From contig JAPJOH010000001.1 of the NCBI GenBank assembly GCA_030826265.1, positions 1 through 64,000 of the forward strand: a stretch of DNA of 64,000 bases. The letters are read 5' to 3'. Position 1 is the first letter of the stretch. The number at the start of each line of letters is the position of its first letter. Under the pieces are notes generated by a model. That model worked only from the letters and a program-made list of their open reading frames with translations, was not told the DNA's origin and did not search any database. Positions 9,209 to 18,200 of the stretch are shown piece after piece. This stretch comes from Collinsella aerofaciens. GTDB lineage: Bacteria > Actinomycetota > Coriobacteriia > Coriobacteriales > Coriobacteriaceae. Position numbers and translations under genes: made by a program.

Positions 9209-9237
9209 TTGTGATACCGCGATACCCGCGGTATACT
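9209..9237 (+). promoter_or_regulatory. tatA promoter with internal dyad
   Basis: TTGTGA (9209-9214) and TATACT (9232-9237) are 17 bases apart. An 8-bp inverted repeat, ATACCGCG (9214-9221) and CGCGGTAT (9227-9234), fills the spacer and touches the -10, so it could be an operator. Confidence 0.6.
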
Positions 9238-9273
9238 CATTCGAGCTTGTCTCGCTGTATTGTGGAGGTCTAC

Positions 9274-9549
9274 ATGTTTGGACTGAGGGCTCCTGAGCTC
9301 ATCATTATTCTCGTCGTTGTCCTGATTATCTTCGGGCCCAAGAACCTGCCGAAGCTCGGCAAGTCCCTCGGCTCTACCGTCAAGAATATCCGCGAGGGTA
9401 TGGAAGGCGACGATAAGGCCGAAACCAAGCAGGCCGAGGAGGTCGTGGTCGAGCAGTCCGAGGAGGACAAGGAGATCGCTGAGCTCGAGGCCAAGCTCGC
9501 TGCTGCCAAGAAGAAGCAGGCAGAGGACAGCGACGCGGACGCAGAGTAG
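9274..9549 (+). CDS. tatA: Sec-independent protein translocase TatA
   Basis: Pore-forming subunit of the twin-arginine export system in the membrane. The 91-aa protein has one N-terminal membrane segment (LIIILVVVLIIF), the FGPK hinge, an amphipathic helix (LPKLGKSLGSTVKNIREG) and a long acidic/lysine tail rich in Glu and Ala. ATG 9274 follows a tggaggt ribosome binding site and is the correct start, although the frame is open from 9091 through the tRNA. No tatC lies in this window. The Tat-type lipoprotein at 59799-60779 is a likely client. Confidence 0.93.
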   Translation: MFGLRAPELIIILVVVLIIFGPKNLPKLGKSLGSTVKNIREGMEGDDKAETKQAEEVVVEQSEEDKEIAELEAKLAAAKKKQAEDSDADAE

Positions 9550-9574
9550 TCCCATCCCTTTGGGGTGAGCACCT

Positions 9575-9608
9575 GACCGGCTTGCCCGCAGGCTAGCCGG
9601 TCTTTTTC
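9575..9608 (+). terminator. terminator after tatA
   Basis: GACCGGCT pairs with AGCCGGTC, followed by TTTTT. Confidence 0.88.
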
Positions 9609-9655
9609 GTTTTGTTGACAGTTGATTGTTTGATTAGAGTTGGGGAGATATCCGT

Positions 9656-10126
9656 ATGGACGCAAGCCAGATCGTACTGACCGCTGAGGGCCGCCAGAAG
9701 CTCGTCGAGGAGCTCGCCTGGCGTGAGGGCGATTACGCCAAGGAGATCGTCGAGGACATCAAGGAAGCCCGCGCGTTCGGCGACCTTTCGGAGAACTCCG
9801 AGTACGACGCCGCTAAGGACAAGCAGGCCCAGAACGCCGCTCGTATTGCCGAGATCCAGGCCATCCTCGCCAACGCTCAGGTTGCTGCCACCACGGGCGA
9901 CCTGACCGTCTCCATCGGTTCCACCGTTTCGCTGATTGATCCCAACGGCGAGGTCATGGAAGTCACGCTCGTCGGTACCACCGAGACCAACTCTCTCGAG
10001 CACAAGATTTCCAACGAGTCTCCGGTCGGTCACGCCATCATTGGTCACGGCGAGGGCGATTCCGTCGAGGTCGTTACGCCTTCCGGCAAGACTCGCGTCT
10101 ACACCATCGCCAAGATCGCACGCTAG
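9656..10126 (+). CDS. greA: transcription elongation factor GreA
   Basis: Rescues backtracked RNA polymerase by stimulating transcript cleavage. The N-terminal coiled coil carries the acidic tip with the conserved FGDLSENSEYDAAKD segment (about residues 40-55), and the C-terminal FKBP-like domain ends in SPVGHAIIGH and a TPSGKTRVYTI strand. At 156 aa it has standard length. It lies upstream of lysS, a pairing also seen in many Firmicutes and Actinobacteria, but a terminator-like hairpin separates the two. Confidence 0.96.
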   Translation: MDASQIVLTAEGRQKLVEELAWREGDYAKEIVEDIKEARAFGDLSENSEYDAAKDKQAQNAARIAEIQAILANAQVAATTGDLTVSIGSTVSLIDPNGEVMEVTLVGTTETNSLEHKISNESPVGHAIIGHGEGDSVEVVTPSGKTRVYTIAKIAR

Positions 10127-10154
10127 ACCACGGTCCCGCGTAAAGGTATGTTTT

Positions 10155-10190
10155 CGCTCCCTGGGACCGAATCCTGGGGAGCGTTTTAGT
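10155..10190 (+). terminator. hairpin between greA and lysS
   Basis: CGCTCCC pairs with GGGAGCG, followed by TTTTAGTTT. It may end greA transcripts in part or attenuate lysS. Confidence 0.65.
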
Positions 10191-10205
10191 TTGAGGAGCT
10201 AACTT

Positions 10206-12170
10206 ATGGCAGAGAACCTGAACGCCGCCGATCAGGCATCGACGCTCAACGACGAGCGCGCCACCCGCCTGGCCAAGCGCGCCGCCCTGTTCGAGGCGGG
10301 CCAGAACCCCTATCCCGAGCACTCTGAGCTTGAGGACTACGTCGCCGATATCGAGGCTAAGTACGCCGAGCTTGCCGATGGCGAGGACACCGAGGACATC
10401 GTGAAGATCGCCGGCCGCGTGGTCGCCAAGCGCGGCCAGGGCAAGATCATGTTCATCGTCGTGCGCGATGCGACTGCCGAGATTCAGCTGTTCTGCCGCA
10501 TCAACGACATGGACGAGGCTGCCTGGAATACGCTCAAGGCCCTCGACCTGGGCGATATCCTGGGCGTGACCGGCGTGGTCGTGCGTACCCAGCGCGGCCA
10601 GCTTTCCGTTGCCCCTAAGAGCGCGACCCTGCTTGCCAAGGCCGTTCGTCCGCTGCCCGAGAAGTTCCACGGTCTTTCCGACAAGGAGACCCGCTATCGC
10701 CAGCGCTATGTCGACCTGATCGCCAATGACGACGTTCGCGAGACCTTCCGTAAGCGTTCGCAGATTCTCTCTACCTTCCGTCGCTTTATGGAGTCCGACG
10801 GCTACATGGAGGTCGAGACCCCCATCCTGCAGACCATCCAGGGCGGCGCTACCGCCAAGCCGTTCATTACCCACTTCAACGCGCTCGATCAGGAGTGCTA
10901 CCTGCGTATTGCCACCGAGCTCCACCTCAAGCGCTGCATCGTCGGTGGTTTTGAGCGCGTGTTCGAGATCGGCCGCATCTTCCGTAACGAGGGCATGGAC
11001 CTCACCCACAACCCCGAGTTCACTACGATGGAGGCCTACCGTGCCTTCTCCGACCTCGAGGGCATGAAGGCGCTCGCCCAGGGCGTCATTAAGGCGGCCA
11101 ACAAGGCCATCGGCAACCCCGAGGTCATCGAGTACCAGGGCCAGACCATCGACCTTTCTGGTGAGTGGGCCAGCCGCCCCATGACCGACATCGTCTCCGA
11201 CGTGCTCGGCAAGCAGGTCACCATCGACACGCCGGTCGAGGAGCTTGCTGCCGCCGCGCGCGAGAAGGGCCTGGAGATCAAGCCCGAGTGGACTGCTGGC
11301 AAGATCATCGCCGAGATTTACGATGAGCTGGGCGAGGACACCATCGTCAACCCGACCTTCGTGTGCGATTACCCCATCGAGGTCAGCCCGCTTGCCAAGC
11401 GTTTTGAGGACGACCCGCGCCTGACGCACCGCTTTGAGCTGGTTATTGCCGGCCACGAGTACGCCAACGCGTTCTCCGAGCTCAACGACCCGGTCGACCA
11501 GGCCGAGCGCTTTGCCGCCCAGATGGCCGAGAAGGCCGGCGGCGACGATGAGGCCATGGAGTATGACGAGGACTACGTGCGCGCCCTCGAGTACGGTATG
11601 CCTCCCGCGGGCGGCATTGGCATCGGTATCGACCGCGTGGTCATGCTGCTTACCAACCAGGCTTCTATCCGCGACGTGCTGCTGTTCCCGCACATGAAGC
11701 CCGAGAAGGGTTTCCAGTCCGGTGCCGCTGCCGCCAAGGCTGCCGAGGCCGGCAACGCCGCGAGCCCGTTCGTTAAGTCGATTAAGCCCACGCTCGATTA
11801 CTCCAAGATCGCCGTTGAGCCGCTGTTCGAGGAGTTCGTCGACTTCGATACCTTCTCCAAGAGCGATTTCCGCGCTGTGAAGGTCAAGGCATGCGAGGCC
11901 GTCAAGAAGTCCAAGAAGCTGCTGAACTTTACGCTCGACGACGGTACCGGTACCGACCGCACCATCCTCTCCGGTATTCACGCTTATTACGAGCCCGAGG
12001 ACCTGGTCGGCAAGACCTTGCTCGCCATCACCAACCTGCCTCCGCGCAAGATGATGGGTATTCCCAGCTGCGGCATGCTGATCAGCGCTGTCCACGAGGA
12101 GGAGGGCGAGGAGCGCCTCAACCTGATTCAGCTCGACGCTTCCATCCCCGCCGGCGCAAAGATGTACTAG
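10206..12170 (+). CDS. lysS: lysine--tRNA ligase (class II) with C-terminal EMAP/Trbp111 tRNA-binding domain
   Basis: Charges tRNA-Lys. Residues about 1-510 form a normal class II LysRS: OB-fold anticodon domain, motif 2 (GRIFRNEGMDLTHNPEFTT) and motif 3 (GGIGIGIDRVVML). The protein is 654 aa, about 150 longer than a standard LysS. The extra C-terminal part (about 546-654, from FVDFDTFSKSDFRAVKVK to the end) matches the Trbp111/MetG-beta tRNA-binding domain, including PPRKMMGI and SCGMLISA. That domain normally ends methionyl-tRNA synthetase, so here it may help hold tRNA. Start ATG 10206 follows a gaggagc site. It was probably gained by fusion. Confidence 0.95.
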   Translation: MAENLNAADQASTLNDERATRLAKRAALFEAGQNPYPEHSELEDYVADIEAKYAELADGEDTEDIVKIAGRVVAKRGQGKIMFIVVRDATAEIQLFCRINDMDEAAWNTLKALDLGDILGVTGVVVRTQRGQLSVAPKSATLLAKAVRPLPEKFHGLSDKETRYRQRYVDLIANDDVRETFRKRSQILSTFRRFMESDGYMEVETPILQTIQGGATAKPFITHFNALDQECYLRIATELHLKRCIVGGFERVFEIGRIFRNEGMDLTHNPEFTTMEAYRAFSDLEGMKALAQGVIKAANKAIGNPEVIEYQGQTIDLSGEWASRPMTDIVSDVLGKQVTIDTPVEELAAAAREKGLEIKPEWTAGKIIAEIYDELGEDTIVNPTFVCDYPIEVSPLAKRFEDDPRLTHRFELVIAGHEYANAFSELNDPVDQAERFAAQMAEKAGGDDEAMEYDEDYVRALEYGMPPAGGIGIGIDRVVMLLTNQASIRDVLLFPHMKPEKGFQSGAAAAKAAEAGNAASPFVKSIKPTLDYSKIAVEPLFEEFVDFDTFSKSDFRAVKVKACEAVKKSKKLLNFTLDDGTGTDRTILSGIHAYYEPEDLVGKTLLAITNLPPRKMMGIPSCGMLISAVHEEEGEERLNLIQLDASIPAGAKMY

Positions 12171-12581
12171 GGGGTTACGACGTTTTACCAAACGCCGTAA
12201 CCGCTCGACGCTGCGCGGGCCGCATTTGGACAATCTGACGTTCAACTTCAAGGGCGCGACCTAGGTGGTTACGCGCCGCCCAGGGCGACAATTTGTCATT
12301 CAAAAGGCAAGGCATGACCAGAAGGTCTATGCCTTGCCTTTTTCATGCCAACTTGTTCGCCCTGGACGTCGCTCGCTGTCCGTCCTCTACCTGCGGCGTT
12401 GACTTGGTTGACACTTAGGGACGTTCCTTTTCTGCCGGCACTTGGGGACAGTCCTAGTCGTTGGGGATCTACCGACGCATTGGGGGTTTGCGCCTTCCAT
12501 GCATGACAGCCGTCTCTTTTATGTTTCCTTTAGCCGTTGCTGCCTAGGATGGGGGTTAGTCGGTAGGAAGGGAGCGTCTAT
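12171..12581. other. intergenic region with hairpins between lysS and the exporter gene
   Basis: No gene is seen in these 411 bases. A hairpin (GGTTACGaCGTTT with AAACGcCGTAACC, 12173-12203) without a T run comes first, then a true terminator at 12302-12345, and then two degenerate pieces of the GGGAC-type repeat near 12405-12460. Confidence 0.6.
12302..12345 (+). terminator. terminator, probably of lysS
   Basis: AAAGGCAAGGCAT pairs with ATGCCTTGCCTTT around a GACCAGAAGGTCT inner palindrome, followed by T. The structure is almost symmetric. Confidence 0.85.
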
Positions 12582-14150
12582 ATGGACGACGCGAGCGAGC
12601 GTTCAATCGAAGAGGACATGCTCGATCAGTTCAATTACTTTGATGATGAGGACGAGGAGCTGATCGACCGTCGCGAGCCAGCGCCGCTTGATTCCTTTGA
12701 TCTGGTCGATGAAGAGCCCGACGAGGACGAGGGCGAATCGGCGGAGCCCTCACAGCCTTCGCGCCTTGACTCGCTGCTTTCGAGAGCCCCCATGCACCAC
12801 GGTGTCCGTGCCGGCGCGCTCCATATGAAAACTGACTGGCACCAGATCGTGACGGCAGGCGATGAACTTGCCGTCGATGCGCCGCTCACCGATAAATCAT
12901 CCATCATCTGCCGCACCGGTATGCTTATGCTCGCGAGCGGAACGGGTGCCTGGCGTGTTCGCGATACCATGAATCGTGTCGCCGCCGTACTCGGTGTGAC
13001 CATCCACGTTGACTTAAGTCTCCTGTCGTTTGAGTGTACTTGCATCGAAGATGGTCACTGCTTTAATGAGGTCGTCAGCTTGCCCACAACGGGCGTCAAT
13101 ACCCATCGCATTTGGATGATGGAGAGTTTCCTCAAGGAAATCGAGACCTATGGTCGTCGCTTCACGGTGCACGAGTATCACGAGATGCTCAAGACCGTTG
13201 AGAGTTCAAAACCTGATTACGCGCCTTGGCAACAGGGCCTTGCGGCGGCCTGCGCCTGTGGCGCCTTCGTTTTTTTGCTCGGCGGCGGCCCTATCGAGAT
13301 GGCCTGCGCGTTCGTGGGCGCGGGTGTCGGCAACTTTGCCCGCTCCCATATTCTCAAGCAAGGCCTTGGTCAGTTCAGCGCGCTGACGACCGGCGTTGCG
13401 CTCGCTTGCGTTTCGTATCTGCTGGCATTGCTCGGCCTTGGCCAGGTCATACCGGGGGCAATGTCGCACCAAGAAGGCTATATCGGCGCCATGCTCTTTG
13501 TGATTCCCGGCTTTCCACTCATTACGGCAGGCCTCGACATCGCTAAGCTCGACATGCGAAGCGGTATCGAGCGCCTTTCATATGCCGTATCGATTATTGT
13601 GATGGCGACCCTCGTAGGTTGGATGGTTGCCGAGTGTGTTGGCCTGGCGCCGGACGACTTTGCCCCACTGGGCCTTTCGCCGCTTGCCCTTACGCTCCTG
13701 CGCGTGGTGATGAGCTTCGTTGGCGTATTCGGCTTCTCGGTGATGTTCAACAGCCCGGTAAAGATGGCCGCGGCAGCTGGGTTGATCGGCGCCGTGTCCA
13801 ATACCCTGCGTCTGACCCTTGTCGATGCGCCGACGATGATTCCCTTCCTGGGCCTCAGCACGGGAATGCCTCCCGAGGCAGCAGCGTTTATCGGCGCGCT
13901 GGTATCGGGGCTGCTCGCAAGCTTGGCTGAAGTCAAGCTCACCTACCCGCGCATCGCCCTCACGGTGCCTTCGATTGTCATTATGGTGCCGGGCTTGTAT
14001 CTGTATCGCTCGATGTATTACATGTGCACCTTCGACACGGTCAATATGCTCGGCTGGTTTGTGCGCGCAGTGCTCATCGTAGCGTTTCTGCCCGTTGGAC
14101 TGGGTGTGGCGCGTACGCTCACCGACCCTCGCTGGCGCCACACCAGCTAA
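12582..14150 (+). CDS. threonine/serine exporter family protein (ThrE-like, DUF1212)
   Basis: Predicted inner-membrane exporter of Thr/Ser or related small amino acids. The first 70 or so residues are very acidic (runs of Asp/Glu, likely disordered). A DUF1212 domain follows, then about ten hydrophobic segments from residue 217 on, including the C-terminal ThrE_2 half, so both halves are fused in one 522-aa chain as in Corynebacterium ThrE. The start is ATG after a gggagcg site. It appears monocistronic, and a GGGACAGG-type palindrome begins right after its stop codon. Confidence 0.85.
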   Translation: MDDASERSIEEDMLDQFNYFDDEDEELIDRREPAPLDSFDLVDEEPDEDEGESAEPSQPSRLDSLLSRAPMHHGVRAGALHMKTDWHQIVTAGDELAVDAPLTDKSSIICRTGMLMLASGTGAWRVRDTMNRVAAVLGVTIHVDLSLLSFECTCIEDGHCFNEVVSLPTTGVNTHRIWMMESFLKEIETYGRRFTVHEYHEMLKTVESSKPDYAPWQQGLAAACACGAFVFLLGGGPIEMACAFVGAGVGNFARSHILKQGLGQFSALTTGVALACVSYLLALLGLGQVIPGAMSHQEGYIGAMLFVIPGFPLITAGLDIAKLDMRSGIERLSYAVSIIVMATLVGWMVAECVGLAPDDFAPLGLSPLALTLLRVVMSFVGVFGFSVMFNSPVKMAAAAGLIGAVSNTLRLTLVDAPTMIPFLGLSTGMPPEAAAFIGALVSGLLASLAEVKLTYPRIALTVPSIVIMVPGLYLYRSMYYMCTFDTVNMLGWFVRAVLIVAFLPVGLGVARTLTDPRWRHTS

Positions 14151-14183
14151 TTGGTACAAGGGGGACAGGTTACTTTGCACCAA
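14151..14183 (+). repeat. intergenic palindrome with GGGACAGG core (copy B)
   Basis: Arms TTGGTACAAG and CTTTGCACCAA enclose GGGACAGGTTA. The element begins right after the stop codon of the ThrE-like gene. Confidence 0.7.
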
Positions 14184-14186
14184 ATG

Positions 14187-14253
14187 AGTTGCGGTGAAAT
14201 AGGAACTGAATTGCTGCTTAAAGGGTCAAAACAGTCCGTATTCCACCGCAACT
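14187..14253. repeat. 67-bp imperfect palindrome followed by a G10 tract
   Basis: AGTTGCGGTGAAAT (14187-14200) pairs with ATTCCACCGCAACT (14240-14253) with one mismatch, and the inner part has GGAACTG/CAGTCC pairing. Ten consecutive G follow at 14263-14272. It looks like a REP-type mobile repeat. The rest of 14254-14373 shows no gene. Confidence 0.6.
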
Positions 14254-14373
14254 TATGGGGTCGGGGGGGGGGATTATTGGTGCCCTGCATCTCCATAAAC
14301 TCAACGCTTACGAAGCGCGCGCCGTTCGTGTTAGGGTAGTTCCACCACATAAGTAGTCGCAGACGCACGTACC

Positions 14374-14425
14374 ACGGGCGGGCGAGATGAAGTCCCAACA
14401 GCTCCATCTTGCCCGCCCGTTTTTG
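14374..14425 (+). terminator. terminator/attenuator in front of the DUF2798 gene
   Basis: ACGGGCGGGCgAGATG pairs with CATCTTGCCCGCCCGT and is followed by TTTTTG. It ends about 35 bases before the start codon, so it terminates a leader transcript. No known riboswitch could be recognised upstream. Confidence 0.75.
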
Positions 14426-14468
14426 TTGCGTGGTGCCGCGGCGTAACACAGAAAGGACAATGCCCTTT

Positions 14469-15014
14469 ATGCCTATCAACAAACGAGAGAGCCTGCTGTT
14501 CACCTTTATCATGTGCTTTTGCATGGTGCTCTGGATGAGCATCTACAACGTTGCCCTGCAGCATGGGGCCATCAACGGCGAGGTTGCCGCCGCGTGGCTC
14601 GGCTTCCCCGTTGCCTACATTTTTGCCATGTGCTGCGACTGGTTTGTTGCCAGCCCCCTTGCCAAGGGTTTCGCCTTTAAATTCCTGGTCACGCCGGGCA
14701 AGAGTTCGCCGCTTGCCATGACGCTTGCCGTCAGCTCCTGCATGGTCGTTCCCATGGTCATCATCATGTCGCTGTACGGTGCCTGTGAGGGTCTGACGCA
14801 CATGCCCGGCGGCATCCTTGCGAACCTGTATTCCGTGCCCGCGATCTGGATGATCAACATCCCGCATAATTTTGTGATGGCGCTGCCGTGGAACCTTTTG
14901 GTAGCCGGTCCGATTTCCCGCTTCGTCTTCCGTCGCGCCTTCCCTGTGGGGACGGTTTTCGAGGAGGAGCATGCCGAGCTCTTGGAGCAGGCTATGGCTC
15001 CTGAGTGCGAGTAG
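14469..15014 (+). CDS. DUF2798 family membrane protein
   Basis: A 181-aa integral membrane protein of the DUF2798 type, function unknown. Four to five hydrophobic segments are visible: the first near residues 8-27 (LLFTFIMCFCMVLWMSIYNV), then segments around 40-55, 75-95 and 120-150. A PHNFVMALPWNLLVAGP segment precedes the C-terminus. Two in-frame ATGs, 14460 and 14469, flank the best spacing from aaagga (14452-14457), and 14469 was chosen. A leader with a strong hairpin lies upstream, suggesting control of elongation into the gene. Confidence 0.7.
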   Translation: MPINKRESLLFTFIMCFCMVLWMSIYNVALQHGAINGEVAAAWLGFPVAYIFAMCCDWFVASPLAKGFAFKFLVTPGKSSPLAMTLAVSSCMVVPMVIIMSLYGACEGLTHMPGGILANLYSVPAIWMINIPHNFVMALPWNLLVAGPISRFVFRRAFPVGTVFEEEHAELLEQAMAPECE

Positions 15015-15180
15015 CTCGCTTAGGGATCTGCTGAGCGCGGGCGACTTGCTTGGTTGGAGCCCAAAGCGTGGATAGCTCTCTCGGCGACATCGCGGGCGTG
15101 AGCGGTGCGCATGACCGGAGGGCCCGTGCTGCTCCGTTGCCCGACGTGCTAGCGCGCAGAACAATCTGTTGGTGCATTCG

Positions 15181-15213
15181 GCGGCTGCTGAAGCGTTTCG
15201 GCAGCCGCTTTTT
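15181..15213 (+). terminator. terminator hairpin downstream of the DUF2798 gene
   Basis: GCGGCTGC pairs with GCAGCCGC around TGAAGCGTTTCG, followed by TTTTTAT. It is 170 bases after the stop. The 15015-15180 stretch shows no gene. Confidence 0.8.
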
Positions 15214-15225
15214 ATACGGAGTTTA

Positions 15226-15246
15226 AATACAACAGTCTGTTGTATT
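15226..15246. promoter_or_regulatory. perfect 21-bp palindrome, probable TetR operator
   Basis: AATACAACAG-T-CTGTTGTATT is a perfect 10-bp inverted repeat with one central base, 50 bases before the activase start. It abuts a TATATC/TATCTC -10-like sequence near 15258-15265, so a bound repressor would block the promoter. A weaker match (AACAATCTGTTGG) lies at 15160-15172. Confidence 0.75.
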
Positions 15247-15295
15247 ACGTAGAGTGGTATATCTCTAGCGGGAAAAATGCGAGAGACGGAGCATT

Positions 15296-18200
15296 ATGGC
15301 GTTGCTAGTAGGACTGGACGTAGGGTCGACGACGACCAAAGTTTACGCGATGCACGAGGATATGACCGAGGCGTGGTGGGGATATCGCCGCCACGGGGCG
15401 TGTCAGACAGCGAGCGTGCGCGCCATGCTCGGCGAGCTCGCCGAGCGCTTTCCCCATGAGTCACTGCGCGTTGCGGTGACCGGCTCGGGTGCGCGCGATA
15501 TCGCGACCGCGCTGGGCGCCTCGTACGTTCAGGAGGTGGTCGCCAACGCGCTCGCGATCAGCAGGTTCTATCCGCAGACGCGCTGCGCCATCGAGCTGGG
15601 CGGCCAAGACGCCAAGATGATCTTCTTCCGCACCAACGATAAGGGAGACATCGAGGTTGCCGACATGCGCATGAACGGCTCGTGCGCAGGCGGTACCGGT
15701 GCATTTATCGACGAGATGGCAAAGCTCATGGGGGTCGGCACCGAATCGGGCGAGTTCGAGCAGCTCGCAAGCCGGGGAACGACCGTCCACGAGGTCTCGG
15801 GCCGCTGCGGCGTGTACGCAAAGACCGATATCCAGCCGCTGCTCAACGAGGGCATTCCTACCACCGACCTGGCGCTTTCGGCGCTTCACGCGGTCGCCCG
15901 CCAAACGATCGGCGGTCTGGCCCAGGGTATCGACATCGAGCCGCCGGTAATCTTCGAGGGCGGTACGCTCGCCTACAACCCCACACTGGTCCGCGTGTTC
16001 CGGGAGCAACTGAATCTATCGGACGATCAGGTTATCGTCCCGCGCGATCCGCAGATCATGGTCGCGCGCGGTGCCGCCCTGTCGCTGACCGACATGTTCG
16101 CATCGTCCCAACCGATCGACCTTCCCGACGCTTTTGTCCGGCTGGATAAGCTCGAGACGGTCGCGCCCGCAAGCGGGGAGGGACGTCTTGCCCAGCCCTT
16201 TTTTGCCACACCTGCCGAGCAGGCGGATTTTACGGCACGCCATGGCAAAGAGACGCCGGCAAAGGGTCCGGATGCGTATGCGCCCGGAGAGACGGTGCGT
16301 GTGGCGCTCGGTATCGATTCGGGGAGCACGACGACCAAGTTCGCCCTGGTCGATGAGGCGGGTGAGCTTGTCGATTCGTTCTACGCGTCTAATAACGGCA
16401 GACCGCTCGACGTCGCCCAACAGGGTCTTGTCAGCTTGAAGAACCGCTGGGAGACAGCGGGAGTCACGCTTGCGATCGATGCCGTGGGCACCACGGGATA
16501 CGGCGAGGAGCTTTTCGCGCGCGCGTTCCACGCCGACTACCATACGGTCGAGACGGTCGCGCACGCCCGCGCCGCGTGCGCATGCGTTCCCGATGCGACC
16601 TTCGTGCTCGACATCGGCGGACAGGATATGAAGGCCATCTGGCTCAACCACGGCGTGCTGACCGATATCGTCGTCAACGAGGCGTGCTCTGCGGGCTGCG
16701 GCTCGTTCCTCGAGGGTTTTGCCAAAAACCTCGGAATAGCCGTTGAGGATATCGCGACCGAGGCATTTTCGTCCAAAGCCCCCGCCGTTCTCGGCAGCCG
16801 CTGCACGGTGTTCATGAACAGCAGCGTCGTTTCCGAGCAGCGGCGCGGTAAGGGTCCGGGCGACATCATGGCCGGTCTCTGCCGTTCGATTATCGAGAAC
16901 GTGTTCACCAAGGTCATTCGCGTTTCAAATCTCAACCGTCTGGGCGACAAAGTCGTCGTCCAGGGCGGCACGTTCCGAAACGACGCGGTGCTGCGCGCAT
17001 TCGAGCAGTATCTGGGCAAACCCGTCACGCGTGCGCCCCACCCGGGGCTGATGGGCGCTATCGGTATCGCCCTGCTCGCGCGCGAGGAATGCCGCAAGGG
17101 CGACGCCGGCACGTCGTTTATCGGGCTCGATGCCGTGGAGCGCTTCGAGCATCGCGAGTTCGGCGGCGTTACCTGCCGTCGGTGCAACAACCGCTGCCAG
17201 CGCGCGGTCGTGGCATTTGGCGACGGCTCGCTTTACGTCACGGGCAATCGCTGCCCGCGCGGCGGCGCCATCTCATGGGATGAGCTCGTGCGCGAGGTTC
17301 CCGCGGCGGAGGAGCTGCGTCCGCAGGGTGCTTGCGAGGCACAGGCACCCGGCACGGGGCGCGACCGGACCGCGGCTGCCCCCAATCTCTTTGTCGACCG
17401 CGAGAAGCTGCTGTTCGAGTCGTACCCCACGGTTCCCGTCAGCGGGGGGCGCGATGTCACGATCGGCATTCCCCGTGTGCTCGAGTTCTGGGACACCATG
17501 CCGTTCTGGTCGACGTTCTTCAGCACGCTCGGCTTTAAGGTGCGCGTCTCGGGACGCAGCACCAAGGCGATGTACGAGCGCGGTCTGGCGCACGTCACAT
17601 CCGACACCGTGTGCTTCCCGGCCAAGCTCGTCCACGGGCACATCCGCAATCTCGTCGACGCCGGCGTCGACCGCATCTTCATGCCCATCATCACGACGGT
17701 GCCCACCGAAAACACCGCCTCTACCAGCGAGTGGATGTGCGCCGTCGTAAAGGGATACCCCTACGTGATGCGCAATTCCGATAACCCGGAGGAGCGTTTC
17801 GGCGTTCCGTTCGATACGCCGCTGTTCCACTGGTACGACGAGGGCGACCGAAACCGCCAGCTCAAGGCGTGGTGCAAGGAGACCTTCGATATCGATGCCG
17901 ACCTGGTTGCCAAGGCGACCGAGCAGGCGGACCGCGCGCAGGAGACGTTTGAGAACCAGCTGCAGCTGCGCGGCAGGCAGGTGCTCGAGAACGTGCACGA
18001 GGACGGCGGCTACGCGGTGGTGATCGCTTCGCGCCCGTACCACAACGACCCGCTGGTCAACCACGGGCTGCCCAAGCTCTTCTCTGAGCGCGGCATCCCC
18101 GTGCTGACGCCCGATGCGGTGCCGGGGGTCTGCAACGTCGATCTTTCCAACAGCCGCATCGACATCGTGAACAACTATCATGCGCGCATGCTGTCGTGCG

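Noticed and set aside
10074..12251. 725-codon minus-strand frame opposite lysS
   Set aside because: Same mirror effect of codon bias; it runs over the greA-lysS hairpin and has no family features.
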